Under the pieces are notes generated by a model, which made no database searches, was not told where the DNA came from, and worked only from the letters and a program-made list of their open reading frames with translations. The translations under genes and the position numbers were made by a program. DNA of 64,000 nucleotides. Origin: JANSWY01 sp965228955. GTDB lineage: Bacteria; Bacteroidota; Bacteroidia; Cytophagales; Cyclobacteriaceae. Shown here piece by piece: positions 16,529-25,617 of this stretch (within the stretch, counting starts at the first letter, position 1; each line of letters starts with the position of its first letter). The stretch spans positions 5,828,001 through 5,892,000 of the forward strand of contig OZ245848.1 in assembly GCA_965228955.1 (NCBI GenBank), given 5' to 3'.

Positions 16529-19140
16529 ATAACTTGCCCAAATTACCCCGGTTCCTGTTTCTCTTTTTCAAATGGTATTGCAAAAGCGAAAAGTTCGAGG
16601 AGCTTCACGGCGACCTGGAGGAACTCTATATTGATCGGTTAGAGGAGATCGGGAAGACGCGTGCTATGTTTCATTACGCCTGGGACGTAATGCGATGTTG
16701 TCAGCCATACGCGTGGAAAAAACTTGAAAGTCAAATAAACTCAAATACAGCACATATGTTAAAAATTTACTTGCGAATAGCAGTCAGGCACTTGCTCCGC
16801 AAACCAGGTTATGCAGCACTCAACATCTTTGGGCTTACACTTGGAATTGTTTCCAGCCTGGTCATTTTGTTATACCTCAACCAAGAGCTGAGCTTTGATA
16901 ATTATCATAAGGATGTAGATCGGATCTACAGAATCTCTACTCATTTCACAGAATCAGATGGCACCAAAGATGATTGGGTAACCACACAGATGCCTTTAGG
17001 TCCAACAGTTGGGGAAACTTTCGCTGAAGTGGACCAATATGTCCGTTTCATGAGACAGGCAAGGACCAGGTTTGAGCACCAAAATGTGAGTTATATGATG
17101 GAGGATGTCTATCTGGTAGACTCTACGGTTTTTGATGTTTTTGCTTTTGATCTTGTTCACGGGGATCCTGCTACTGCATTGATGAACCCCAATTCCATCT
17201 GCCTGAGTGAATCTCAAGCTACGAGAATTTTTAAAGGAGCAAATCCGATAGGTGAAATACTGGAAACCGATAATTTTTCACTGGAGGTAACAGGGATTTA
17301 TAAAGATCAGCCTAGGAACTCACATCTGATTGCTAATTCATTGGTGAGCGCCAGTACCAATCAGGAAATGTATCGCTCGCAGAGGTGGGGAGGTTTTGGC
17401 ATTTATACCTACATTAAATTGAACCCCGCGGCTTCTCCGCAGGTAGTTGAAGATCGGTTAAATGGGGAGATTATGGATCAATACATCCGTGTCATTTTTG
17501 ATCGATTTGATCTGGAGGTAGTTTATGAGTTATTGCCAGTAAAGGATATACATTTATATTCAGAATTTGAAGGTGAACCAACTCCACTAGGGAGTATCGA
17601 GTACATTTACATTTTTGTAGTTGTGGCATTGTTTCTAATCATCATTGCCTGTATCAATTATATGAATCTGGCCACTGCACAATCTATGAGACGAGCTTTG
17701 GAAGTGGGAGTTCGCAAGACAATGGGTGCAAAACGGGGTTCATTAATCAATCAGTTTATAGCAGAAAGTGTGGTGATTGCCTCAGTTAGTTTGGTTCTAA
17801 GTTTATTCATATTGAGCCTTGTAGTGCCAGTTATTAATCTCCAGCTTGGAACCACGCTGGACTTCTCTCAATTGTTGAAACTGGAAGTTTTACTGGTAAT
17901 GTTGGGCATATTGCTTGTTACGGGAATACTTAGCGGATCATATCCAGCATTTTATCTTTCAGCATTCACTCCATCTAAAGCACTTCGTGGCGGAGGTTCA
18001 GCGAAACGATCAGGAAATCCATGGTTGAGGAGAGGACTGGTAGGATTACAGTTTGCCATTTCTATTTTTATGCTGATCAGCACATTTGTGATCAATGATC
18101 AAATGCAGTACTTGCGAAACAAAGATCTTGGATTTGATAAGGATCAGGTAGTTTCTTTTAACCTTAGAGGAGAAACAGTGCAGCAATGGGAAGTCTTAAA
18201 GCGAAGATTACTTCAAAGCCCGAATATCTCAAATGTTACTTCTGCCAGTTCGGTACCTGGAGGAGGATATCCTAACCGAATGAGACCCGTAGAAACCAAT
18301 ACAGGAGTGATGGAAGATCTGGGTATGAATGAGATTCAGATAGACTTTGAATATTTTCCAACCCTTGGAATTGAGATGGCACAAGGAAGAAATTTCTCAA
18401 CAGAATTTGCAACGGATACATCACGAGCGTTAATTGTAAATGAAGCTATGGTGAGGAGATTAGGTTGGACTGATCCAATTGGAAAACGAATTCAGTATAG
18501 CAGGGATTCTACAGTTTTCCATCGCATAATTGGAGTTGCCAAAGACTTTCATCAGTCGTCATTGCATGACCCAATTGAGCCTTTACTTTTTGCGCCAAAT
18601 CTTTCAAACAGGAGAGTAATGGCCAAGGTTGAGGGGAATTATCTGGAGACATTGAACTACATGGAAGATACCTGGGAAGAACTTTTTCCAAACCGTCCAT
18701 TTGAGTCACAGTTTTTAGATCAGAACTTTGTGCAGTTTTATGAAGACGACAGGATAAGAGGAAATCTGTTCCTTAGCTTTTCGATTATCATGATTGTGAT
18801 AGCAGCTCTTGGGTTGCTGGGACTGGCGTCCTTCACTGCTGAGCAAAGAAGCAAAGAAATTAGCATTAGAAAAGTTTTAGGAGCCAGTATCCAGGGATTG
18901 ATTTCGCTTTTGGTAAAAGAGTTTGTGATCCTGGTGATGATTGGAGCTGTTCCGGCTTTTGTTTTTGCGTATTGGTTTGCAGAGAATTGGTTAAATGGGT
19001 TTGAATATCATGTGAATATTAATCTGATGTTGTTTGCCCTGGTGATTGTAATAATCACGCTGGTCACAGTAGCTACAACGGGATTTCATGCATTCCGGGT
19101 GGCGCAGGCCAATCCTTCCGAGAATTTAAAGAATGAATGA
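16516..19140 (+). CDS. MacB/FtsX-type ABC transporter permease with N-terminal prefix domain
   Basis: 874 residues. Residues 1-80 form the prefix domain (FFKWYCKSEKFEELHGDLEELY) typical of PadR-linked Cytophagales permeases. TM1 at about 99-121 is followed by a large periplasmic MacB-PCD domain, then TM2-4 with the FtsX motif NLATAQSMRRALEVGVRKTMGA. A second periplasmic domain precedes a final TM set with RSKEISIRKVLGA. This is a fused double MacB-like half, eight TM helices in all. No ATPase gene is adjacent, so it must use one encoded elsewhere. MacB-type systems act as mechanotransmitters moving lipids, peptides or drugs at the envelope. Confidence 0.93.
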   Translation: MEPINNLPKLPRFLFLFFKWYCKSEKFEELHGDLEELYIDRLEEIGKTRAMFHYAWDVMRCCQPYAWKKLESQINSNTAHMLKIYLRIAVRHLLRKPGYAALNIFGLTLGIVSSLVILLYLNQELSFDNYHKDVDRIYRISTHFTESDGTKDDWVTTQMPLGPTVGETFAEVDQYVRFMRQARTRFEHQNVSYMMEDVYLVDSTVFDVFAFDLVHGDPATALMNPNSICLSESQATRIFKGANPIGEILETDNFSLEVTGIYKDQPRNSHLIANSLVSASTNQEMYRSQRWGGFGIYTYIKLNPAASPQVVEDRLNGEIMDQYIRVIFDRFDLEVVYELLPVKDIHLYSEFEGEPTPLGSIEYIYIFVVVALFLIIIACINYMNLATAQSMRRALEVGVRKTMGAKRGSLINQFIAESVVIASVSLVLSLFILSLVVPVINLQLGTTLDFSQLLKLEVLLVMLGILLVTGILSGSYPAFYLSAFTPSKALRGGGSAKRSGNPWLRRGLVGLQFAISIFMLISTFVINDQMQYLRNKDLGFDKDQVVSFNLRGETVQQWEVLKRRLLQSPNISNVTSASSVPGGGYPNRMRPVETNTGVMEDLGMNEIQIDFEYFPTLGIEMAQGRNFSTEFATDTSRALIVNEAMVRRLGWTDPIGKRIQYSRDSTVFHRIIGVAKDFHQSSLHDPIEPLLFAPNLSNRRVMAKVEGNYLETLNYMEDTWEELFPNRPFESQFLDQNFVQFYEDDRIRGNLFLSFSIIMIVIAALGLLGLASFTAEQRSKEISIRKVLGASIQGLISLLVKEFVILVMIGAVPAFVFAYWFAENWLNGFEYHVNINLMLFALVIVIITLVTVATTGFHAFRVAQANPSENLKNE

Positions 19141-19166
19141 TTTTAGTATTTAAAACCCAATAGTTG

Positions 19167-19202
19167 AATGCCATAAGCTCGTGTAGTTTATGGCATTTTT
19201 AA
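19167..19202 (+). terminator. Rho-independent terminator after the permease
   Basis: AATGCCATAA at 19167-19176 pairs perfectly with TTATGGCATT at 19188-19197 and is followed by a T run. It ends the PadR-permease operon. Confidence 0.8.
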
Positions 19203-19249
19203 TTTCTAACTATCGATCAAAAATAATTTCAAGCCGTATAAACAGAATT

Positions 19250-19825
19250 ATGCGATTCACTATATTCATATTATTCACATTAATATCCACTTTTATTTCT
19301 GGTCAAGGATTAGATTCCAATTGGTACAGTGAATACTCAACTAATGGAATAAGAATTCAAAATAGTTTTCCAAAAGGAGGCCCTTACACTGGGTCTGTGG
19401 AAAACATGTTTAATCCGAGTTACCTCGTGTTTTTTACTCGCATAACTAATGAAACAGAAAGCCCTCTAGAGATTGAGCTCAACTTTTCATCAGATTCAAT
19501 CCCAATTCCAGATTCTCCAGGAACTTACATGAAACTATTTCTTCCCTCGGATACCATGACTATGGACAAGCAAAATTTATTTAGTTATGGCATAACGGAG
19601 CTCGAGTTCTCAAATAGACCAAAGAAGTTAAAACGAAGAATAGGTCCAAATGATGATTTTCTGTTTTACGTTGTAGCCTTTTTTTATCAAACAGAAAAAG
19701 ATAAATGGCAGCAAGGACGAGGTGGTAATCGAGCAGAGCTTGTTTTAAATGGGGATGAGTTATATTATAAAATTCCGCCTCAGGAACCGTCATTATTTTG
19801 TGGTAGGATTACTTTGATAAAATAG
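19250..19825 (+). CDS. Hypothetical secreted protein
   Basis: Start placed at ATG 19250, which gives the signal peptide MRFTIFILFTLISTFISGQ; the longer frame from 19190 would run through the terminator hairpin. About 191 residues, beta-rich, with VFFTRITNETESPLEIELNF followed by SFLPSDT-like segments, reminiscent of a periplasmic Ig-like domain. No family recognised. Convergent with the membrane protein ending at 19837. Confidence 0.65.
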   Translation: MRFTIFILFTLISTFISGQGLDSNWYSEYSTNGIRIQNSFPKGGPYTGSVENMFNPSYLVFFTRITNETESPLEIELNFSSDSIPIPDSPGTYMKLFLPSDTMTMDKQNLFSYGITELEFSNRPKKLKRRIGPNDDFLFYVVAFFYQTEKDKWQQGRGGNRAELVLNGDELYYKIPPQEPSLFCGRITLIK

Positions 19826-19836
19826 AATTTAACTTC

Positions 19837-20445
19837 TTATTTCAAGTGCACTTTGAAAACACGAAACGCTGTTTTGAGGGCAACTTGAAAAAGAGAAGAA
19901 ATGAGCCCGGCAATACCGATTAATAGGACCAAGCCAATTATGTTCACATAGCCATGATTAATCATATTTAAGATGAATTTGGAAATTTCAATTGTACTGA
20001 GATACACAAAAATCCCAGAAGAGAACGCCATTGAAGTTTTATCATTGGTCTGAACCAAAATAATCCAGACAAGAATTAATCCAAATACGGCCAAGAAATA
20101 TGTGATGAGTGTTTCTTCTGGAAAGATAACATCTGTAACCAATGCAATTAGTGTGACACAGATTATGACAACAAACCCAACGATTGCGGAGATTACCAAT
20201 GGTCTGTTGAGAGGTGTGAATTTGAGAATTAAGAATAAGAAACCAACACTAAAAACAGGCACTGCAAAAACGAGAATCTTTAGACAATCAAGTTTTTGTT
20301 TCATTAAATCTTCACTAACTGGAACATGATTCCATATTGTAATCATCATATAATAGTCAAGCAGACCAATTAATATCATTAGTACAACCAGAAGGATCGC
20401 GATGGTCGGTCGATCAGTTAGATAAGTTCTTAATTTAAAATTCAT
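19837..20445 (-). CDS. Hypothetical multi-TM membrane protein
   Basis: Start at ATG 20445 (MNFKLRTYLTDRP); a longer frame to 20493 adds a polar stretch lacking support. 202 residues with six probable TM helices spread over the whole length, and a basic C-terminus. No motif recognised. It lies between the two PadR-permease modules on the opposite strand, so it is probably a separate transcription unit. Confidence 0.65.
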   Translation of the reverse strand: MNFKLRTYLTDRPTIAILLVVLMILIGLLDYYMMITIWNHVPVSEDLMKQKLDCLKILVFAVPVFSVGFLFLILKFTPLNRPLVISAIVGFVVIICVTLIALVTDVIFPEETLITYFLAVFGLILVWIILVQTNDKTSMAFSSGIFVYLSTIEISKFILNMINHGYVNIIGLVLLIGIAGLISSLFQVALKTAFRVFKVHLK

Positions 20446-20582
20446 ATTGCCAGATGCTAATGTAAATGGAATGAAAGAATTTGTGGCATCCAAATTTTCA
20501 AAATACTAATCAGGAAAAACTTACTTATTTCTTAAACATTAGAATGTCAATTGAGTTAAGAAATCAGTAAAAACTACAAATA

Positions 20583-20640
20583 AGGTAAAAATATTTGTTT
20601 TTCAGAATTTATTTAAACTACATTTGAGGTAAATATCTTG
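20583..20640 (+). promoter_or_regulatory. Imperfect direct repeats upstream of second PadR gene
   Basis: AGGTAAAAATATTTG at 20583-20597 and AGGTAAATATCTTG at 20627-20640 form a pair placed like the TTGGCAAAAGT pair of the first module: the second copy ends just before the ATG and spacing is 44 against 39 bases. Candidate PadR operator; inferred. Confidence 0.35.
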
Positions 20641-20643
20641 TTA

Positions 20644-20970
20644 ATGGGTAAAAATCAATTAGGTGAATTTGAAGAAGTAGTGCTTTTAACTGTAGCGATT
20701 TTGCAGGATGAGGCATACGGAATTGCGATCATTGATGAGATGGGAAAAAGACTCAATCGAAAAGTTAGCATTGGGTCTTTGCAAACGGTATTGAGGAGAC
20801 TTGAAAAAAAGGGTTTTCTCAGTTCAGAATTGGGAGAAGCAACAAAGGTCAGAGGAGGTAAAAGAAAAAGATTCTTTACATTGACCAATCTTGGCAAAAA
20901 AACACTCGAAGAGACAAAAGAACAACGACTTGCACTCTGGAGTGCTATTCCAAGCTTTGTGAACAATTAA
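20644..20970 (+). CDS. PadR-family transcriptional regulator
   Basis: Start at ATG 20644 (MGKNQLGEFEE), matching its paralogue at 16193; TTG at 20638 is six bases upstream. 108 residues with the PadR winged helix: recognition region VSIGSLQTVLRRLEKKGFLSS and wing VRGGKRKRFFTLTNLGKKTL. The permease gene follows after four bases, so it is the first gene of a two-gene operon and probably its repressor. Confidence 0.93.
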   Translation: MGKNQLGEFEEVVLLTVAILQDEAYGIAIIDEMGKRLNRKVSIGSLQTVLRRLEKKGFLSSELGEATKVRGGKRKRFFTLTNLGKKTLEETKEQRLALWSAIPSFVNN

Positions 20971-20974
20971 TGCA

Positions 20975-23626
20975 ATGGATCAGGCTTCCAAAATCTATCC
21001 CCCAAAACTCTTGCTGAGGTTTTTCAGATGGTTCTGTCACCCGGATTATCTGGAAGATATTGAAGGCGATGTAATCGAAAGGTTTGAAAAACGAGTCATT
21101 ACTCAAGGCTCACTTGTAGCGAAACTTCTTTTCGCAAGAGACATTATTCAGCTGTTTAGGCCCAGCTTGATCAGGCCTATTGAAGGTACTCAAAAACTCA
21201 ATTATTACGGCATGTTAAAGAATTATTTCAAAATCAGCCTGCGCAACATTCAGCGCCACAAGACATTTTCAATTCTCAATATTGCAGGACTTAGTGTTGG
21301 ATTAGCTTGTTCTATTCTCATTTTGGTATATGTGAAAAATGAGACGTCCTATGATACTTACAATGAGAATTATGACAAGACTTATCGCCTACTTCAGGCT
21401 TTCCGAAGTAATCAGGAAGTAAAAGACAATCCAATTGCACCAGCAAACGAATATCAGGTTTGGGGTAATGCACCAGTGGCTCCTGCAGTAACAAGCGAAT
21501 TCCCGGAGATTGAATCATTTTTCAGGTTTACCAGTCCTATTCAAATTTTGGTTGAATATGAGGACAAGAGATTTCAGGAGGATCAGTTTGTATTTGCGGA
21601 TTCCACGGCTTTTGACACATTTACATGGAACATGATTGTTGGTGATCCGAAAAAAGCTTTGAAAGATCCTTTTACGATTGTTCTTACTGAAAGCATTTCT
21701 AAAAAGTATTTCGGGAACTTAAACCCAATTGGTCAAACACTAAAAATTGATCAGGGAGATACTTACAGAGTTACAGGCGTGATGGAAGACATTCCACACA
21801 ATACGCATTTCAGTTTTGATGCCATGATATCTATGAGCACCTTCAATAGTTATCGACAAGATATCTTTAACGATTGGGGTTATGTAGACTTCTACACGTA
21901 TTTGCAAATCAATCCTAATGCTGATATTGCAGCACTGGAGAGTAAATTTCCTGAGTTTGTAGAAAGGCACCTTACCGGATCATGGAAGGGGTTTGGAATG
22001 AAGCTGGAGCCGTTTGCAGATGCTTACTTACACTCGGAAGCGAAGAGACAACCTGGCCCAACTGGTAACTTGACAAACGTCTATGTTTTCACCTCGATTG
22101 CCATTTTCATCCTGTTAATCGCTTGTATCAATTTCATGAATCTTAGCACGGCAAGATCAGTTGAAAGAGCGAAAGAAGTTGCCATCAGAAAGGCAGTTGG
22201 ATCACAAAAAATTGCTCTAATCTTCCAATTTCTAACGGAAGCGGTAATACTTACAGCTATTGCGGCTGTGTTGGCTTGCGGATTGGTAATTTTCGCATTA
22301 CCCTATCTTGAAATATTATCCGGAAAAGTATTAGATCCTACCTGGCTTTTAGAACCTTATTATCTGACCATTATTATCTCTGGTGTGATTGGAGTGGGTC
22401 TTTTGGCTGGAAGTTATCCGGCATGGATTTTATCCAACTTCAGACCAGTGCAAGTATTGAAAGGTTCTTTTAAGACTTCCGCAAAAGGGGTGATGCTTAG
22501 AAAGGTATTAGTGGTATTTCAGTTTAGTATTTCAATTATTCTTTTGGCAGGAACTACAGTTGTTTATTACCAATTGGATCATTTGAGAAACCATGATTTG
22601 GGATTTGACAATGAACAGATGTTGGTAATTGACTTTGGTTGGGATAATAAGGTTCAGAAGCAGAGAGAAATGTTTAAGGAAGAAATGCTAAAGCATCCGG
22701 ATGTAAGTGCTGTAACTGTTTCCAGAGCGGTACCCGGAGATTTCTTCCCCGGAGGAGGAACTGGTATAGAAGGTCCTGATGGAGAAATGGTTTATCACAG
22801 CCCGGGAATGTATGAAATTGACGAAGATTTCATTCCTACTATGAACATGGAAATAGTGGCTGGAAGAAATTATTCCAGGGATTTTCCATTGGATTCTGCC
22901 AATGCTTTAATCATCAATGAAGCATCTGCTAAGATGTTTGGATACCCGAACCCAGAGGACATTATTGGTAAGAAGTTTGATCAGTGGGGACGTCAGGGAA
23001 TTGTTGTTGGAGTGGTGAAGAATTTTAACTACGTTTCCCTACACCGAGATGTAGAACCATTGTCATTGAGATATGGTACACCGGAAAACACGACCAAACT
23101 AACACTGAAACTAAAGTCTACTAATTACAGAAAGACAATTACTGAAATTGAAAAAAAATGGGGAGAACTGGCTCCACACAGACCAATGGTAAGCAATTTC
23201 CTCGATGATAAATTCAATCTACAATACGCAAAAGACCAGCAATTTGGTAATGTATTTACAGTATTTGCCGGACTGGCAATTTTCATTGCATGTCTTGGAT
23301 TGTTTGGGTTAACGATTTACAGCACGGCTCAAAGAACCAAAGAAATTGGCATCAGAAAAGTCCTGGGAGCATCCGCTCAGAGTATATTAAAATTATTATC
23401 AGTTGATTTCCTGAAATTATTTGCAATAGCATTAATCATCGCCATTCCATTATCCTACTTCATGATGGATCGATGGTTGGAAGGTTTTGCTTACAGCATT
23501 AGTATTGGGTGGCAGGTATTTGCGGCGGCTGCATTTATAACGCTAACCGTTTCGCTTGTGACCATGAGTATTAAAACGATTAGTGCAGCTGTTTCTAATC
23601 CTGTGGATGCTTTGAGGAATGAGTAG
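20975..23626 (+). CDS. MacB/FtsX-type ABC transporter permease with N-terminal prefix domain
   Basis: 883 residues, same architecture as the permease at 16516: prefix domain 1-80 (LLRFFRWFCHPDYLEDIEGD), TM near 98-120, MacB-PCD domain, FtsX core NLSTARSVERAKEVAIRKAVG, second periplasmic domain and final TM bundle with RTKEIGIRKVLGAS. Ends in NPVDALRNE, the usual C-terminus of the family. The pair is a paralogous module of the 16-19 kb locus. Partner ATPase not in the window. Probably envelope stress or export of peptides or lipids. Confidence 0.93.
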   Translation: MDQASKIYPPKLLLRFFRWFCHPDYLEDIEGDVIERFEKRVITQGSLVAKLLFARDIIQLFRPSLIRPIEGTQKLNYYGMLKNYFKISLRNIQRHKTFSILNIAGLSVGLACSILILVYVKNETSYDTYNENYDKTYRLLQAFRSNQEVKDNPIAPANEYQVWGNAPVAPAVTSEFPEIESFFRFTSPIQILVEYEDKRFQEDQFVFADSTAFDTFTWNMIVGDPKKALKDPFTIVLTESISKKYFGNLNPIGQTLKIDQGDTYRVTGVMEDIPHNTHFSFDAMISMSTFNSYRQDIFNDWGYVDFYTYLQINPNADIAALESKFPEFVERHLTGSWKGFGMKLEPFADAYLHSEAKRQPGPTGNLTNVYVFTSIAIFILLIACINFMNLSTARSVERAKEVAIRKAVGSQKIALIFQFLTEAVILTAIAAVLACGLVIFALPYLEILSGKVLDPTWLLEPYYLTIIISGVIGVGLLAGSYPAWILSNFRPVQVLKGSFKTSAKGVMLRKVLVVFQFSISIILLAGTTVVYYQLDHLRNHDLGFDNEQMLVIDFGWDNKVQKQREMFKEEMLKHPDVSAVTVSRAVPGDFFPGGGTGIEGPDGEMVYHSPGMYEIDEDFIPTMNMEIVAGRNYSRDFPLDSANALIINEASAKMFGYPNPEDIIGKKFDQWGRQGIVVGVVKNFNYVSLHRDVEPLSLRYGTPENTTKLTLKLKSTNYRKTITEIEKKWGELAPHRPMVSNFLDDKFNLQYAKDQQFGNVFTVFAGLAIFIACLGLFGLTIYSTAQRTKEIGIRKVLGASAQSILKLLSVDFLKLFAIALIIAIPLSYFMMDRWLEGFAYSISIGWQVFAAAAFITLTVSLVTMSIKTISAAVSNPVDALRNE

Positions 23627-23655
23627 TTAATAATTTTAATTTTTACAGATAATGG

Positions 23656-23695
23656 GGCCCGCAATAATTGAAGTTATTGTGGGTCTTGTTTTTTA
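23656..23695 (+). terminator. Rho-independent terminator after second permease
   Basis: A 12-bp stem with two G-T wobbles: GGCCCGCAATAA at 23656-23667 against TTATTGTGGGTC at 23674-23685, loop of six, followed by a T-rich tract to about 23695. Confidence 0.8.
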
Positions 23696-23699
23696 TAGC

Positions 23700-23819
23700 T
23701 TGAAAACACAAATCAATCTCCAGGTGAGTATTATTAATGATCCTCAAGCTGATGCAAGGGATATTGATCTTACTGTCAGTCCTATTATTATGAGCCTTAG
23801 TATTGGGAATTTTTTTTGA
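23700..23819 (+). pseudogene. C-terminal remnant of an outer-membrane beta-barrel gene
   Basis: An open frame encoding about 39 residues ends at TGA 23817-23819. The end, DIDLTVSPIIMSLSIGNFF, has the alternating pattern and terminal Phe of OmpW-like barrels. There is no start and the frame begins inside the terminator tail, so this is a leftover. An eight-T run precedes the stop. The remaining bases up to 24103 hold the repeats annotated separately and no gene. Confidence 0.4.
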
Positions 23820-23880
23820 TTTTGGCTAGACCGAAGTAGATTGATCATGATGAACAACCGTCATTTTTTGAAAAAAAATG

Positions 23881-23934
23881 TACTAAGAATCGAAGTTACA
23901 AACTTCTTCGTTCTCGTTCTTTTGTGATTGGAGG
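23881..23934. repeat. Imperfect direct repeat, copy A
   Basis: A 54-bp element containing TTACAAACTTCTT and GTGATTGGAGG. Copy B at 23999-24051 matches it at about three quarters of positions with one small indel. The element lies in a gene-free stretch upstream of the KAP NTPase. Origin unknown. Confidence 0.5.
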
Positions 23935-23935
23935 A

Positions 23936-23962
23936 CTTAAGTTACGCTAGGCTAAACTTAAG
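23936..23962. other. Perfect inverted repeat between repeat copies
   Basis: CTTAAGTT at 23936-23943 and AACTTAAG at 23955-23962 can form an 8-bp hairpin with an 11-base loop. A smaller GGGTA/TACCC hairpin follows at 23972-23984 and runs into TTTT. They could be RNA structure or element ends. Confidence 0.4.
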
Positions 23963-23998
23963 CCAGAATGGGGGTAATGTACCCTTTTGGATAAATTC

Positions 23999-24051
23999 TA
24001 CAAACAATAGAATTTACAAGCTTCTTAGTACTAGTTCTCTGTAATTGGTGG
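23999..24051. repeat. Imperfect direct repeat, copy B
   Basis: A 53-bp counterpart of the element at 23881, containing TTACAAGCTTCTT and GTAATTGGTGG. It ends about 50 bases before the KAP NTPase start. Confidence 0.5.
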
Positions 24052-24103
24052 GTTTTTAATATCTGAAACAGTATATTTTCAGGAAACTAAATACACGAAT
24101 AAA

Positions 24104-25549
24104 ATGGTTGATAATGAAGATGCCCAAAACCCATCAATGTTAATTGATTTCCCACATGAGCATGATCGCTTCAAAAATCATCTAAGTTTTGAAAAAAATC
24201 AGAGGGTATTCTTTTCAGGTAAATTTGGAACAGGTAAAACATTTTTTCTAGAAAATTTCTTTAAGAATGAAAATCAATACCAGGTAATAAAACTGAATCC
24301 TGTCAAATACTCTGTTGCTTCAAATGATGACATTTTCGAATTGATCAAATATGATATTTTGTTCGAATTATTGTCGACTGATCTTGAATATAAAAAGCCA
24401 GAAATCCCTTGGGATTTGAGTCTATATTTTTTCTCAATGAATAATTCCTGGGAAATATTAAACGTTGTTTCAGGTATTCTCAAAATTGGAAAAAAGGCCT
24501 TTGAAATTGCGGAACCTCTAAATAGGATATTTAATTCCTTTAATGATTATCACAAAAAGAATAACAAATCTCATGAGGATTTAATCAAGGACTACCTTAA
24601 ATCCATGACTCTAAAAAAAGGAATCAATGAAGAAGATCCTATAACTGAAGTAATCACTCAAAGTATCAACAATATTAAAAATGAGGAAAAGGAAGTAATT
24701 CTGCTTATTGATGATCTTGATAGACTAGATCCAGAGCATATTTTTAGAATTTTAAATGTATTTGCAGCTCATTTTGACACAATTCCAAATCAAAATAAAT
24801 TTGATTTAGACAAAATTATTTTAGTAGCTGATATAAATAATATTCGGAATATCTATACCTATAAATACGGTCCAGGTGTTGATTTTAATGGTTACATGGA
24901 TAAATTTATTAGCACCGATATATTTGAATTGAACAACCTGAATTACATAGAGTCCAGCGTTGAAACATTTTTAGACCAAGTTATTGTAATGAAGGACAAA
25001 ATTGTACAGGAAATCCGCTATGCACCGTTTGCTTTCGATGATAAGGAGTTTAATTCCATTTTTGATATCTGTAATAAAATTCTTGGTCTTATGGTAAAAA
25101 CTAAATGTCTCTCCATAAGACGATTACAGACAATGAATGGATTGATTTATAAGATTAAATCATACCCCATTGGGAACTCCGGTGTGATGTCAGAAGAAAT
25201 CTATATTGTTCAAATATTTGACTTTATTGCTTCTGTCCTAGGTGATGAACAAACCTTGGAAAATTCTTTAAAAATTTGTGCAAGTTCTTTTGATCTTAAA
25301 AAAAAGAAAAGGTGGAATGAATTTAGTGAAATCTGTTTATCGTATCTGCTTCCAATTCTAACTTATAGAGACTTAAAATTTCAAGCCCAAACTCATACAT
25401 GGAAAGATTCAAAAAGCGGAATTACAATAGATATTGAGCCAGGAAGATATAAAGGAAAGTTTTCTTGCAAACCAAATACAACCGATTATTCAATTTTTGA
25501 ATTGTTATACAGTACGTATTTGGAGTTAAAGCATATAAAGGAACATTAG
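24104..25549 (+). CDS. KAP-type P-loop NTPase
   Basis: 481 residues, soluble, strongly AT-rich. Walker A GKFGTGKT at 39-46; Walker B VILLIDDLDRLD at 198-209, the DDLDRL form characteristic of KAP NTPases. VADINNIRN follows about 35 residues later as sensor-like strand. The membrane insert typical of many KAP proteins is not obvious. The C-terminal ~200 residues contain a helical part (CLSIRRLQTMNGLIYKI) and a small beta-rich end. KAP proteins include phage-exclusion factors such as PifA, so a defence role is possible. No neighbour is in operon with it. It lies between gene debris and repeats, which suggests acquisition. Confidence 0.85.
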   Translation: MVDNEDAQNPSMLIDFPHEHDRFKNHLSFEKNQRVFFSGKFGTGKTFFLENFFKNENQYQVIKLNPVKYSVASNDDIFELIKYDILFELLSTDLEYKKPEIPWDLSLYFFSMNNSWEILNVVSGILKIGKKAFEIAEPLNRIFNSFNDYHKKNNKSHEDLIKDYLKSMTLKKGINEEDPITEVITQSINNIKNEEKEVILLIDDLDRLDPEHIFRILNVFAAHFDTIPNQNKFDLDKIILVADINNIRNIYTYKYGPGVDFNGYMDKFISTDIFELNNLNYIESSVETFLDQVIVMKDKIVQEIRYAPFAFDDKEFNSIFDICNKILGLMVKTKCLSIRRLQTMNGLIYKIKSYPIGNSGVMSEEIYIVQIFDFIASVLGDEQTLENSLKICASSFDLKKKKRWNEFSEICLSYLLPILTYRDLKFQAQTHTWKDSKSGITIDIEPGRYKGKFSCKPNTTDYSIFELLYSTYLELKHIKEH

Positions 25550-25617
25550 ATGTTACAAATAAATTTTAATCAAGATAAGCTTGGGGGCGAATGATAAAAA
25601 GCCCCAAAGAACTCAAC

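Noticed and set aside
20655..20966. Minus-strand open frame across the second PadR gene
   Set aside because: Low-complexity Ser/Leu-rich shadow of a solid plus-strand gene.
25560..25600. GGGGC/GCCCC stem as terminator of the KAP gene
   Set aside because: Five-pair stem with a long loop and no T run on either strand.
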